A stretch of 64,000 bases of DNA from Burkholderia puraquae (GTDB taxonomy: Bacteria > Pseudomonadota > Gammaproteobacteria > Burkholderiales > Burkholderiaceae): positions 62,001 through 126,000 of the forward strand of contig NZ_NBYX01000017.1 in assembly GCF_002099195.1 (NCBI RefSeq). The letters are read 5' to 3'. The position numbers were made by a program, and so were the translations under genes. Each line of letters opens with the position of its first letter. Position 1 is the first letter of the stretch. The notes below the pieces were generated by a model. That model searched no databases. It worked only from the letters and a program-made list of their open reading frames with translations, and was not told where the DNA came from. Shown here in pieces: positions 34,699-43,025 of this stretch.

Positions 34699-35913
34699 AT
34701 GCAAACCGTCACCCTCAAGCCGTCCAAGGAAAAATCGCTGCTGCGCCGCCATCCGTGGATCTACGCCAATGCGATCGACCGCGTCGACGGCAAGCCCGCG
34801 CCCGGCGCGACCGTGATCGTGCGTGCGCACGACGGCCGCTTCCTCGCGCGCGGCGCGTACAGCCCGCAATCGCAGATCCGCGTGCGCGTGTGGAGCTTCG
34901 ACGAGAACGAGCCGATCGATCACGCGTTCTTCAAGCGCCGCGTGCAGCGCGCGGTCGCGCACCGCACGACGATGGTGTCGGGCACGGGCGCCGTGCGGCT
35001 CGTGTTCGGCGAAGCCGACGGGCTGCCGGGGCTGATCGTCGACTACTACGTCGCGGACACCGCCGAAGCCGGCGCGGCGCCGCGCGGCCAGCTCGTCTGC
35101 CAGTTCATGGCCGCCGGTGTCGAGGCATGGAAGGACGCGATCGTAAAGGCACTCGTCGGCGCCACGGACTGCCCGAACGTGTACGAGCGCTCGGACGTGT
35201 CGATCCGCGACAAGGAAGGGCTCGAACAGACCACCGGCGTGCTGGCCGGCGATGCGCCGCCCGCCACGCTGATTTCCAACGAAAACGGCGTGCGCTATCA
35301 CGTCGACGTGCCGAACGGCCACAAGACGGGCTTCTACGTCGACCAGCGCGACAACCGCGCGCTGGTCGCGCAGTACGCGGCCGACCGCGACGTGCTGAAC
35401 TGTTTCTGCTACACGGGCGGCTTCTCGCTCGCGGCGCTCAAGGGCGGCGCGAAGCGTGTCGTGTCGATCGACTCGTCGGGCGATGCGCTCGCGCTCGCGC
35501 AGCAGAACGTCGTCGCCAACGGTTTCGACGCCGAACGCGCGACCTGGCTCGACGCGGATGCGTTCAAGACGCTGCGCCGCCTCGTCGACGAAGGCGAGCG
35601 TTTCGACCTGATCGTGCTCGATCCGCCGAAGTTCGCGCCGACCCGCGACAGCGTCGACCGCGCGGCGCGCGCGTACAAGGACATCAACCTGAGCGGCTTC
35701 AAGCTGCTGCGCCCGGGCGGCCTGCTGTTCACGTACTCGTGCTCGGGCGCGATCGACATGGACCTGTTCCAGAAGATCGTCGCAGGCGCGGCCGCCGACG
35801 CGAAGGTCGACGCGCGCATCCTGAAGCGGCTCGGCGCGGGCGTCGATCACCCGCTGCTCGCCGCGTTCCCGGAAGGCGAATATCTGAAGGGCCTGCTGTT
35901 GCAAATCGTCTGA
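34699..35913 (+). CDS. class I rRNA methyltransferase, RlmI-like
   Basis: A 404-residue SAM-dependent methyltransferase with an N-terminal PUA RNA-binding domain (MQTVTLKPSKEKSLLRRHPWIYANAIDRV), a central RlmI-like EEHUD insert, and a C-terminal Rossmann methyltransferase fold (VLNCFCYTGGFSLAALKGGAKRVVSIDSSGDALALAQQN; catalytic-region DPPKFAPTRDSV). RlmI methylates C5 of a cytosine in 23S rRNA (m5C1962 in E. coli). Close paralogues can modify other sites, so the exact nucleotide is inferred only. It follows xerC by 76 bases. Confidence 0.88.
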   Translation: MQTVTLKPSKEKSLLRRHPWIYANAIDRVDGKPAPGATVIVRAHDGRFLARGAYSPQSQIRVRVWSFDENEPIDHAFFKRRVQRAVAHRTTMVSGTGAVRLVFGEADGLPGLIVDYYVADTAEAGAAPRGQLVCQFMAAGVEAWKDAIVKALVGATDCPNVYERSDVSIRDKEGLEQTTGVLAGDAPPATLISNENGVRYHVDVPNGHKTGFYVDQRDNRALVAQYAADRDVLNCFCYTGGFSLAALKGGAKRVVSIDSSGDALALAQQNVVANGFDAERATWLDADAFKTLRRLVDEGERFDLIVLDPPKFAPTRDSVDRAARAYKDINLSGFKLLRPGGLLFTYSCSGAIDMDLFQKIVAGAAADAKVDARILKRLGAGVDHPLLAAFPEGEYLKGLLLQIV

Positions 35914-36113
35914 TCGCCCCGATCTACGCGCGTAACCGTCCGTCGGCCGCGGCTTGGCGCCCGGCGGATCAGCGCTTTCGCCTGTCGTTCGGACGACGGG
36001 CGAGGGCTTGACAGGTATGTTTCAATGGATGGTTGTGCGCCCCGGCTGGCAAAGCCCCGGGCGCGACGCACATCCTGGTTTTGACCCCGATTCACGAACC
36101 ACAGGCGACCGAC

Positions 36114-37187
36114 ATGGCCACTCCCGTCACCATCCTTACCGGCTTTCTCGGCAGCGGCAAGACGACGCTGCTCAAGCGCATCCTGAACGAACAGCACGGC
36201 ATGAAGATCGCCGTGATCGAGAACGAGTTCGGCGAAGAGAACATCGACAACGAAATCCTCATCCAGGATTCGAACGAGCAGATCATCCAGATGAGCAACG
36301 GCTGCATCTGCTGCACGATCCGCGGCGACCTCGCACGCACGCTCGGCGATCTGGCCGCGAAGAAGCGCGAAGGCAAGCTCGACTTCGACCGCATCGTGAT
36401 CGAAACCACCGGCCTCGCGAACCCGGGCCCGGTCGCGCAAACCTTCTTCATCGACAGCGAAATCGCCGACGACTTCCTGCTCGACGCGGTCATCACGCTC
36501 GTCGACGCGAAGCACGCGAACGCACAGCTCGACGAACACGAAGTCGTGCAGCGCCAGGTCGGTTTCGCCGACCGCCTGTTCATCACGAAGTCGGACCTCG
36601 TGGACGACCAGACCGTCGCCGGCCTCAAGCACCGCCTGATGCACATGAACCCGAAGGCCGCGATCAAGGTCGTGAACTTCGGTGAAGCCGACATCAAGGA
36701 AATCTTCGACCTGCGTGGCTTCAATCTGAACGCGAAGCTCGAGATCGACCCCGACTTCCTCGCCGAAGACGATCACGCGCACCATCACCACGATCACGAC
36801 CATGATCACGATCACGCCAGTTGCGACCACGATCACGGTCAATGCGCGCACGATCACGACCATGGCCACCACCACCACGCGCACCACGACGACAAGATCA
36901 AGTCGTTCGTGTACCGCAACGACCGCCCGTTCGATCCGAACAAGCTGGAAGACTTCCTCGGCGGCATCCTGCAGATCTACGGCGAACGGATGCTGCGCTA
37001 CAAGGGCGTGCTGTACATGAAGGGCGTCGACCGCAAGGTCGTGTTCCAGGGTGTGCACCAGATGATGGGCAGCGACCTCGCCTCGAAGTGGCTGCCGGTC
37101 GAGAAGAAGACGAACAAGATGGTGTTCATCGGCGTCGATCTGCCGCAGGACCTGATCACCGACGGCCTCGACGCCTGCCTCGCCTGA
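36114..37187 (+). CDS. CobW/G3E-family GTPase metallochaperone with His-rich region
   Basis: A 357-residue G3E GTPase, probable zinc chaperone of the ZigA/YeiR/ZNG1 group. The Walker A motif is GFLGSGKTTLL (residues 10-20), the metal-binding CxCC motif is GCICCTIRGDL (Cys64, 66, 67), and Walker B/ETTG lies at VIETTGLANPGPV. Residues about 221-260 are almost all His and Asp, a metal-storage or sensing arm, before the C-terminal CobW_C domain (KSFVYRNDRPFDPNKLEDFLGGILQIYGERMLRYKGVLY). No Zur box was found upstream. It lies next to a zinc-finger-less dksA. Confidence 0.93.
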   Translation: MATPVTILTGFLGSGKTTLLKRILNEQHGMKIAVIENEFGEENIDNEILIQDSNEQIIQMSNGCICCTIRGDLARTLGDLAAKKREGKLDFDRIVIETTGLANPGPVAQTFFIDSEIADDFLLDAVITLVDAKHANAQLDEHEVVQRQVGFADRLFITKSDLVDDQTVAGLKHRLMHMNPKAAIKVVNFGEADIKEIFDLRGFNLNAKLEIDPDFLAEDDHAHHHHDHDHDHDHASCDHDHGQCAHDHDHGHHHHAHHDDKIKSFVYRNDRPFDPNKLEDFLGGILQIYGERMLRYKGVLYMKGVDRKVVFQGVHQMMGSDLASKWLPVEKKTNKMVFIGVDLPQDLITDGLDACLA

Positions 37188-37683
37188 CGCCCGCGGGCAA
37201 CCGCCGCACATGCCGCCGCGCGCCCGCCGCGCAGGCGGCTGCGGCGGCCGCGGAGCGCCCTTTTCGGGCAGGGTTTCGCCGTCATCGCTTTTTCGCGATT
37301 TGCGCGTTATATTTTCTAGATATTGGCGCAGCCGACGGGGATCGACCCGATACGGCGCCCGCTTGCGATTCAGTTACAATACGTGCCCGCTGGAGTACGG
37401 CAACAAACAGGCCCGGTTCTTGCTGAACCAGTTTTCCGGGCATCGCAACCGCGCCGGATCGCCAATCCGCCTCCCGGCCGCGGCCGATGCGATGTGCCGC
37501 GCAGCACACCGGTTCGCAGCGCGCGCAACTCCGCGCCAGGCCTATCCTGGTATTTGAGAACCGGTTTTCCAGAGGCTTTCGGCCCCGCGGCGGCAAATCG
37601 CAAATGAATGCAAACGCGGTTGCGGGTAATCCCAAAGTGCAGGCAATATCTGTCGATTTGCCGCACATTGAAGAAGCAAGCAG
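37188..37683 (+). promoter_or_regulatory. dksA promoter and long leader region
   Basis: About 495 bases with no gene. TATATT at 37307-37312 and TACAAT at 37375-37380 are possible -10 boxes; if the latter is used, the dksA leader is about 300 bases long. A small CCAGG/CCTGG hairpin with TATTT after it is at 37536-37555. No known riboswitch was recognised. Confidence 0.4.
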
Positions 37684-38100
37684 ATGACGAAGAAACTCTT
37701 GACCGAAGCCGAAATCCTGAAGATGAGCGACAAGGATTACATGAATGAGGATCAGCTCGCCTTCTTCAAAAATCGGCTCGAACAGTTGCAGGCGGACATC
37801 CTCAAGAATGCAGGCCAGACGACCGAGAACCTGCGCGAGACGGTGATCGTGCCCGATCCCGCCGATCGCGCGACGATCGAGGAAGAGCACGCGCTCGAGC
37901 TGCGCACGCGCGATCGCGAACGCAAGCTCCTCAAGAAGGTTCAGCAGTCGCTCGCCCGCATCGATTCCGGCGATTACGGCTGGTGTGAGGAAACCGGCGA
38001 GCCGATCGGCATTCCGCGCCTGCTCGCGCGTCCGACCGCCACGCTGTCGCTCGAAGCGCAGGAGCGCCGCGAGTTGCGCCAGAAGCTGTTCGGCGACTGA
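37684..38100 (+). CDS. dksA: RNA polymerase-binding transcription factor DksA, zinc-finger-less type
   Basis: A 138-residue protein that enters the RNA polymerase secondary channel and, with ppGpp, down-regulates rRNA promoters and up-regulates amino-acid genes. The coiled-coil tip has the essential Asp pair in VPDPADRATIEEEHALELRTRDRERKLLKK, as in E. coli. The C-terminal C4 zinc finger is degenerate: only one of the four cysteines remains (pattern C-x2-T-x17-S-x2-A in GWCEETGEPIGIPRLLARPTATLSLEAQ). Such DksA proteins should fold without zinc. AGCAAGCAG lies before the ATG; a strong terminator follows. Confidence 0.95.
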   Translation: MTKKLLTEAEILKMSDKDYMNEDQLAFFKNRLEQLQADILKNAGQTTENLRETVIVPDPADRATIEEEHALELRTRDRERKLLKKVQQSLARIDSGDYGWCEETGEPIGIPRLLARPTATLSLEAQERRELRQKLFGD

Positions 38101-38135
38101 TCGAGCGGCGTTCCGCTCAGACACGCTGCTTCCCG

Positions 38136-38169
38136 AAAGCGCGCGGCCTGCCGCGCGCTTTTTGTTTTT
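38136..38169 (+). terminator. intrinsic terminator of dksA
   Basis: AAAGCGCGCGG pairs with CCGCGCGCTTT around a CCTG loop, followed by TTGTTTTT. It lies 36 bases after the stop. Confidence 0.92.
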
Positions 38170-38220
38170 CCGGCGTCGCTTCCCGCATCGGCGCCCGGCC
38201 GCCGATTTGCCTCCCCGCCT

Positions 38221-38248
38221 CTTGATATCCCGCCGCCCGCCCTAAAAT
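38221..38248 (+). promoter_or_regulatory. candidate sigma-32 (heat-shock) promoter of hslVU
   Basis: CTTGAT (38221-38226) and CCCTAAAAT (38240-38248) are separated by 13 bases, close to the RpoH consensus CTTGAA-N13-17-CCCCATNT. The site lies 97 bases before the hslV ATG. The same bases could also serve as a weak sigma-70 promoter (TTGATA, 15 bases, TAAAAT). Confidence 0.5.
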
Positions 38249-38344
38249 GAATCGGACGCGCGCCGGGCCGCTTCCCGGCGCACTGCGATTTACGCGGCGG
38301 CGCCCCACGCCCCCGCCTTCCCCCGTTTTTCTCAAGGAACGCAG

Positions 38345-38881
38345 ATGGAGCAATTTCACGGCACGACCATCGTTTCGGTCCGGCGCGGCGACAAGGTCGC
38401 GCTCGGCGGCGACGGCCAGGTAACCCTCGGCAACATCGTCATGAAGGGTGGCGCGCGGAAAGTGCGGCGGATCTACAACAACCAGGTGCTGGTCGGGTTC
38501 GCGGGCGGCACCGCCGATGCGTTCTCGCTGCTCGACCGCTTCGAGGCGAAGCTCGAGAAGCACCAGGGCAACCTGACCCGCGCGGCCGTCGAGCTCGCGA
38601 AGGACTGGCGCACCGACCGGATGCTGCGCCGCCTCGAGGCGATGCTGATCACGGCCGACGCCACCACCACGCTCGTGATCACCGGCAACGGCGACGTGCT
38701 CGACCCCGAAGGCGGCATCTGCGCGATCGGCTCGGGCGGTGCATATGCGCAGGCTGCGGCCCGCGCGCTCGCGGAGAACACCGAGCTGTCGCCGCGCGAG
38801 ATCGTCGAGAAGTCGCTCGGGATCGCCGGTGACATGTGCATCTACACGAACCACAACCGCATCATCGAAACGATCGAGTAA
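38345..38881 (+). CDS. hslV: ATP-dependent protease subunit HslV
   Basis: A 178-residue N-terminal nucleophile peptidase that forms the proteolytic core of HslVU. The catalytic Thr is the first threonine of GTTIVSVRRGDKVALGGDGQVTLG (residue 7), exposed after removal of a six-residue propeptide, slightly longer than in E. coli. SGGAYAQAAARAL and ITGNGDVLDPEGGICAIGSGG are typical. AAGGA lies 8 bases before the ATG. It is followed by hslU after 10 bases. Confidence 0.97.
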   Translation: MEQFHGTTIVSVRRGDKVALGGDGQVTLGNIVMKGGARKVRRIYNNQVLVGFAGGTADAFSLLDRFEAKLEKHQGNLTRAAVELAKDWRTDRMLRRLEAMLITADATTTLVITGNGDVLDPEGGICAIGSGGAYAQAAARALAENTELSPREIVEKSLGIAGDMCIYTNHNRIIETIE

Positions 38882-38891
38882 GGACAGCACC

Positions 38892-40235
38892 ATGAGCACC
38901 ATGACCCCTGCCGAGATCGTCTCGGAACTCGACAAGCACATCATCGGCCAGGCGAAGGCGAAAAAGGCCGTCGCGGTCGCGCTGCGCAACCGCTGGCGCC
39001 GCCAGCAGGTCACCGACCCGCTGCGCCAGGAAATCACGCCGAAGAACATCCTGATGATCGGGCCGACGGGCGTCGGCAAGACCGAAATCGCGCGCCGCCT
39101 CGCGAAGCTCGCCGATGCGCCGTTCATCAAGATCGAGGCGACCAAGTTCACCGAGGTCGGCTACGTCGGCCGCGACGTCGACAGCATCGTGCGCGACCTG
39201 ATCGAAATCTCGGTCAAGCAGACCCGCGAAACCGAGATGCGCAAGGTGCGCAGCAAGGCAACCGACCAGGCGGAAGACCGCATCCTCGACATCCTGCTGC
39301 CGCAGCCGCGCGCGGTGGGCTTCGGCGGCAATGCCGACCACGCGAACGACGACAACAACGCGACGCGCCAGACGTTCCGCAAGCGCCTGCGCGAAGGCCA
39401 GCTCGACGACAAGGAAGTCGAGCTCGACCTCGAGCAGCCGTCGGCCGGCATGGACATCATGGCACCGCCGGGGATGGAAGAGATGACCGAGCAGATCCGC
39501 TCGATGTTCTCGAACCTCGGCAGCGGCAAGAAGCAGCGCCGCAAGGTGAAGATCAAGGAAGCGCTGAAGCTGCTGACCGACGAGGAAGCGGCGAAGATGC
39601 TCAACGAAGAGGAAGTGAAGACGAAGGCCGTGCAGAACGTCGAGCAGAACGGCATCGTGTTCCTCGACGAGATCGACAAGATCACGTCGCGCAACAACGA
39701 AGGCAGCGGCGGCGAAGTGTCGCGCCAGGGCGTGCAGCGCGATCTGCTGCCGCTCGTCGAAGGCACGACGGTCAACACGAAGTACGGGATGGTGAAGACC
39801 GATCACATCCTGTTCATCGCGAGCGGCGCGTTCCACCTCGCGAAGCCGAGCGACCTGATTCCCGAGCTGCAAGGCCGCTTCCCGATCCGCGTCGAGCTCG
39901 ACTCGCTGTCGGTGAACGATTTCGAAGCGATCCTCGTCGCGACCGATGCAAGCCTCGTCAAGCAGTACCAGGCGCTGCTCGCGACCGAAGACGTGCAGCT
40001 CGAATTCGCCGAGGACGGCATCCGCCGCCTCGCGGAAATTGCCTATGCGGTCAACGAGAAGACCGAGAACATCGGTGCGCGCCGGCTGTACACGGTGATC
40101 GAGAAGCTGCTCGAGGAAGTGTCGTTCTCGGCCGGCAACCATGCGGGCGAGCGCGTGACGATCGACGCGAAGTATGTCGATCGCGCGCTCGGCGAAGTGT
40201 CGCAGGACGAAGACCTGTCGCGCTACGTGCTGTAA
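38892..40235 (+). CDS. hslU: ATP-dependent protease ATPase subunit HslU
   Basis: A 447-residue AAA+ unfoldase that feeds substrates to HslV. Walker A is GPTGVGKTE (residues 57-65), the pore loop is GYVGRDVDSIVRDL, Walker B is GIVFLDEIDKI, and sensor/arginine-finger regions follow (IPELQGRFPIRVEL, NIGARRLYTVIEKLLEEVSF). The I-domain occupies about residues 110-240. The C-terminal RYVL would dock into HslV. Operon with hslV and a terminator behind. Confidence 0.97.
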   Translation: MSTMTPAEIVSELDKHIIGQAKAKKAVAVALRNRWRRQQVTDPLRQEITPKNILMIGPTGVGKTEIARRLAKLADAPFIKIEATKFTEVGYVGRDVDSIVRDLIEISVKQTRETEMRKVRSKATDQAEDRILDILLPQPRAVGFGGNADHANDDNNATRQTFRKRLREGQLDDKEVELDLEQPSAGMDIMAPPGMEEMTEQIRSMFSNLGSGKKQRRKVKIKEALKLLTDEEAAKMLNEEEVKTKAVQNVEQNGIVFLDEIDKITSRNNEGSGGEVSRQGVQRDLLPLVEGTTVNTKYGMVKTDHILFIASGAFHLAKPSDLIPELQGRFPIRVELDSLSVNDFEAILVATDASLVKQYQALLATEDVQLEFAEDGIRRLAEIAYAVNEKTENIGARRLYTVIEKLLEEVSFSAGNHAGERVTIDAKYVDRALGEVSQDEDLSRYVL

Positions 40236-40257
40236 CGCGCGCGGCGCGGGATGCGAG

Positions 40258-40285
40258 ACGGGCGGCCCGGTGGGCCGCCCGTTTT
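40258..40285 (+). terminator. intrinsic terminator of hslVU
   Basis: A perfect 11-bp stem ACGGGCGGCCC/GGGCCGCCCGT with a GGT loop, then TTTC, 22 bases after the hslU stop. Confidence 0.85.
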
Positions 40286-40412
40286 CGTTGGTGCGTCGGG
40301 CGACCGCCAGCCATGCGCCGCCTGTCCGCCTGCGCGATCGCGCACCGTATTCCGCGGCACGCGTCGGGCGGAATCGCCCCCGCCGTGACGACCACGGCGT
40401 GCGACGCCACGC

Positions 40413-40955
40413 TTACTGCCGCACCGGCTTCTTCGCGAGCTTGCGCTGCAGCGTGCGGCGGTGCATGTTCAGCGCGCGCGCGGTCGCCGAGATGTTGTTG
40501 TTGTTCTCGGCCAGCACGCGCTGGATGTGCTCCCATTCGAGCCGGTCGACCGACAGCACGACCGGATTCTCGAGCGCCTCGTCGGCCTGCACTTCGGTCG
40601 CGTTGGTCTGCAGCGCAGCCAGGATCGACTCGACGTTCGCGGGCTTCGCGAGATAGTTGTCGGCGCCTTCCTTCACCGCCTGCACGGCGGTCGCGATGCT
40701 CGCATAGCCGGTCAGCACCAGAATCCGCGCATCGGGCTGCAGGTCGCACAGCGGCGCGATCAGGCTCAGGCCCGAATCCTCGCCGAGATGCAGGTCGACG
40801 GTGATGAACTGGAACTTGCCGCCCGCGGCGAGCCGCAGCGCCGCCTCCTTGTCGTGCGCCTGCTGGACTGCGTAACCGCGGCGCTCGAGGCCACGCGCGA
40901 GCGTGCCCGCGAACACCTCGTTGTCGTCGATCACCAGGAAATTGTTCTCGCTCAT
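40413..40955 (-). CDS. regA: RegA/PrrA/ActR-type redox response regulator
   Basis: A 180-residue regulator with a receiver domain (acidic pair in VIDDNEVF, phosphoacceptor in ITVDLHLGEDSGL, Lys in YLAKP) and a small Fis-type DNA-binding domain, NNISATARALNMHRRTLQRKLAKKPV, which is nearly invariant in RegA, PrrA, ActR and RoxR. These regulate respiration, nitrogen and carbon metabolism in response to redox state. It is 13 bases downstream of the RegB kinase gene; GGAGA precedes the ATG. Confidence 0.92.
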   Translation of the reverse strand: MSENNFLVIDDNEVFAGTLARGLERRGYAVQQAHDKEAALRLAAGGKFQFITVDLHLGEDSGLSLIAPLCDLQPDARILVLTGYASIATAVQAVKEGADNYLAKPANVESILAALQTNATEVQADEALENPVVLSVDRLEWEHIQRVLAENNNNISATARALNMHRRTLQRKLAKKPVRQ

Positions 40956-40968
40956 GTGGTTTCTCCGT

Positions 40969-42402
40969 CTACGTGTTGGTTGAGGCGGCCGACGCCGCGA
41001 TGCGCACGGCCGGCAGGCGCAGCACGGCCCGCGTGCCGCGCGCGGCGGCGGTTGCGCCGGCCGGGCGGCTGTCCGGCGTACCGGCCGGCCGTTCGGCCGC
41101 GGTTTCGGTCGCGCGCTGACCCGCGCGTTGGCCCGATGCGGCGGCGGCGTGGCCATTCGCCGCACCGCCGGCCCGCCCGTTGCCGCCCGCCGCGCGCGGC
41201 ACGACATCGGACAGTTCAATCTCGCCGCCGAGCCGCGCGGCCGCACTGAACGCGAGATACAGGCCGACCCCGTGCCCGCCCTGCGTGCTGTCGACCGGCA
41301 TCGCGCCGAGCGATTCGCGCAGCGCGGCCGGGATGCCGGGCCCGTCGTCGCATACCTCGAATTCGATCTCGTCGGCCGCGCGGGCGTGCGCGACCTTTGC
41401 GGCCAGCGTCACGCGCCGCGGGCTCGCACGCGCGGCATTGTCGAGCAGGATCGTCAGGATCTGGCCGGCCGCGACGGTATCGTCGAGCGCGACGCCCGCC
41501 GGGCGCGCGCCGAGCAGCTCGAACTGCACGTGCGGATGCCGCAGGCGCCAGTGCTCGACAAAGGTATCGAGCCAGTCGTCCACCGGCTGGCGGCTCGCCG
41601 GCGCGCTCGCGCGGCTGCGCAGGCGCGCGAGCGCCGACGTGCAGAGCGACATCTGTTCTTCCAGCACCTTCAGGTCGGCCTCGTAGCGGGCCAGCCCCGG
41701 ATCGGCGCGCGCCGCGTCGCGCAGCTCTTCGGCGAGCATCGCGATCGTCGACAGCGGCGTGCCCATCTCGTGCGCGACGGTAGCAGCCTGCACGCCGAGC
41801 GCAACCGCCCGCTCGTCGCGCAGCAGGTGCTGCTGCGCTTCGCCGAGCGCCGCGTCGCGCTGGCGCAGCGCATTCGACATGCGCGCGACGAACCACGCGA
41901 TCAGCCCGACGCTGACCATGAAGTTCGCCCACATCCCGGTACGGTAGTAGTCGAACAGGTTCGCGGGATTGTCCATGTTGAGCGGCACCGAATCGAAGCC
42001 GAGCGCCGCGTAGCACGCGACCGCGAACGCCGCGAGCCAGATCATCAGGTGCCAAGGCAGCACGGCCGCTGCAATCGCGAGCGAAGGCAGGTACAGCGAC
42101 ACGAACGGATTGGTCGTGCCGCCCGACAGGAACAGCAACGCGGACAACGCGCCGAGATCGACCCACAGCTGGCCGAGCAGCTCGAAATTGGTCTCGGGCC
42201 GCGCGCGCAGCACGCGCACCCAGGTCAGCGCATTGAAAACGATTTCGAGCGCGATGACCATCAGCATCGCAGGCAACGGCAGATGCACGCCGAAATAGGT
42301 CTGCACGACGCCGATCGTCACGAGCTGGCCGATGATCGCGAGATTGCGAAGCCAGAACAGGTGACTGAGGTTGACGCGCCCGGTGGTGGTGATTCGTTGC
42401 AT
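40969..42402 (-). CDS. regB: RegB/PrrB/ActS-type redox sensor histidine kinase
   Basis: A 477-residue membrane kinase. Six hydrophobic segments fill residues 18-175; the quinone-sensing heptapeptide GGTTNPF (94-100) lies between them, as in RegB. The H-box has His211 (TVAHEMGTPLSTIAMLAEELRD). Cys254 in EQMSLCTSALARLR is 43 residues further and may correspond to the redox-active cysteine of RegB (inference). HATPase boxes NAARASP, DDGPGIP and GGHGVGLYLA follow. Residues about 395-460 form an unusual Ala/Gly/Arg-rich insertion/tail before the C-terminus. It phosphorylates RegA, encoded next. Confidence 0.92.
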   Translation of the reverse strand: MQRITTTGRVNLSHLFWLRNLAIIGQLVTIGVVQTYFGVHLPLPAMLMVIALEIVFNALTWVRVLRARPETNFELLGQLWVDLGALSALLFLSGGTTNPFVSLYLPSLAIAAAVLPWHLMIWLAAFAVACYAALGFDSVPLNMDNPANLFDYYRTGMWANFMVSVGLIAWFVARMSNALRQRDAALGEAQQHLLRDERAVALGVQAATVAHEMGTPLSTIAMLAEELRDAARADPGLARYEADLKVLEEQMSLCTSALARLRSRASAPASRQPVDDWLDTFVEHWRLRHPHVQFELLGARPAGVALDDTVAAGQILTILLDNAARASPRRVTLAAKVAHARAADEIEFEVCDDGPGIPAALRESLGAMPVDSTQGGHGVGLYLAFSAAARLGGEIELSDVVPRAAGGNGRAGGAANGHAAAASGQRAGQRATETAAERPAGTPDSRPAGATAAARGTRAVLRLPAVRIAASAASTNT

Positions 42403-42494
42403 CCGAGCAGTTTACCCGTTTAGCGGGCGGCGCCTCTAGCGGGGCCGGATCGGCGTGCCGTGAACGGGACGCCCGGCGTACGCGGCCGGCGCCG

Positions 42495-42719
42495 TCAGCC
42501 TGCCGCGCCGGCCATCCGCTGCGCGATCTCGTCGGCCAGGCACTCGGGGCACCGGCAGCGTGCACCGGCGGCGGGCGGCGTGCCGCCGGGCAATACCGGC
42601 ATCGACACGCACCAGCATTCGAACGGCTGGGTGCGAGCGCCGCAGTCGAAACTGCGCCCGCAGTGCGGGCAGCGCGCGCGGCGCGGGGCGGAACGGGCGT
42701 CGGCGGCGAAATCGGTCAT
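42495..42719 (-). CDS. cysteine-rich CWC family protein
   Basis: A 74-residue protein with the pattern CPHCGRSFDCGA ... FECWCVSMP ... CRCPECLADEIAQ, seven to eight cysteines that probably hold one or two zinc ions. The central CWC triplet and spacing define a small conserved family of unknown function. The start at 42719 fits the family. It is 93 bases upstream of and codirectional with regB. Confidence 0.85.
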   Translation of the reverse strand: MTDFAADARSAPRRARCPHCGRSFDCGARTQPFECWCVSMPVLPGGTPPAAGARCRCPECLADEIAQRMAGAAG

Positions 42720-43025
42720 GGCGGAGGCGCGAAAGCGGGCGGGAAGCCGCCCTACGCGACAAGCATAGCGCGGCGAACGGATTTTGCACGCCGGCCATTC
42801 GGCCGATCGCCGTCGCGAACGCCCGCGAACCGCCCCGCCTCCACCGCCCGCGCACCGCTGCCCACGCCGCTGCCAGCATCGCGCCGCGCCATAGCCGGCG
42901 GGCCCCCGCGTGTGGTGCCCGGGCGCCGCCGCCGGTGTTCCGGGCAGCCCAAAAACCCGATGCTGCGCTGCGCCACTCCTGTACAATTCGCCCTGTTTCA
43001 ACCGTTCCCAGCCAGAGCCGCCGCC
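42720..43025. promoter_or_regulatory. divergent region between the CWC gene and argB
   Basis: About 300 bases, GC-rich, no gene seen. TACAAT at 42982-42987 is a likely -10 box for argB, about 39 bases before its ATG; no good -35 is present. Confidence 0.4.

Noticed and set aside
35914..36113. Zur box before the CobW gene
   Set aside because: No palindrome close to the Zur consensus was found in the 200-base leader.
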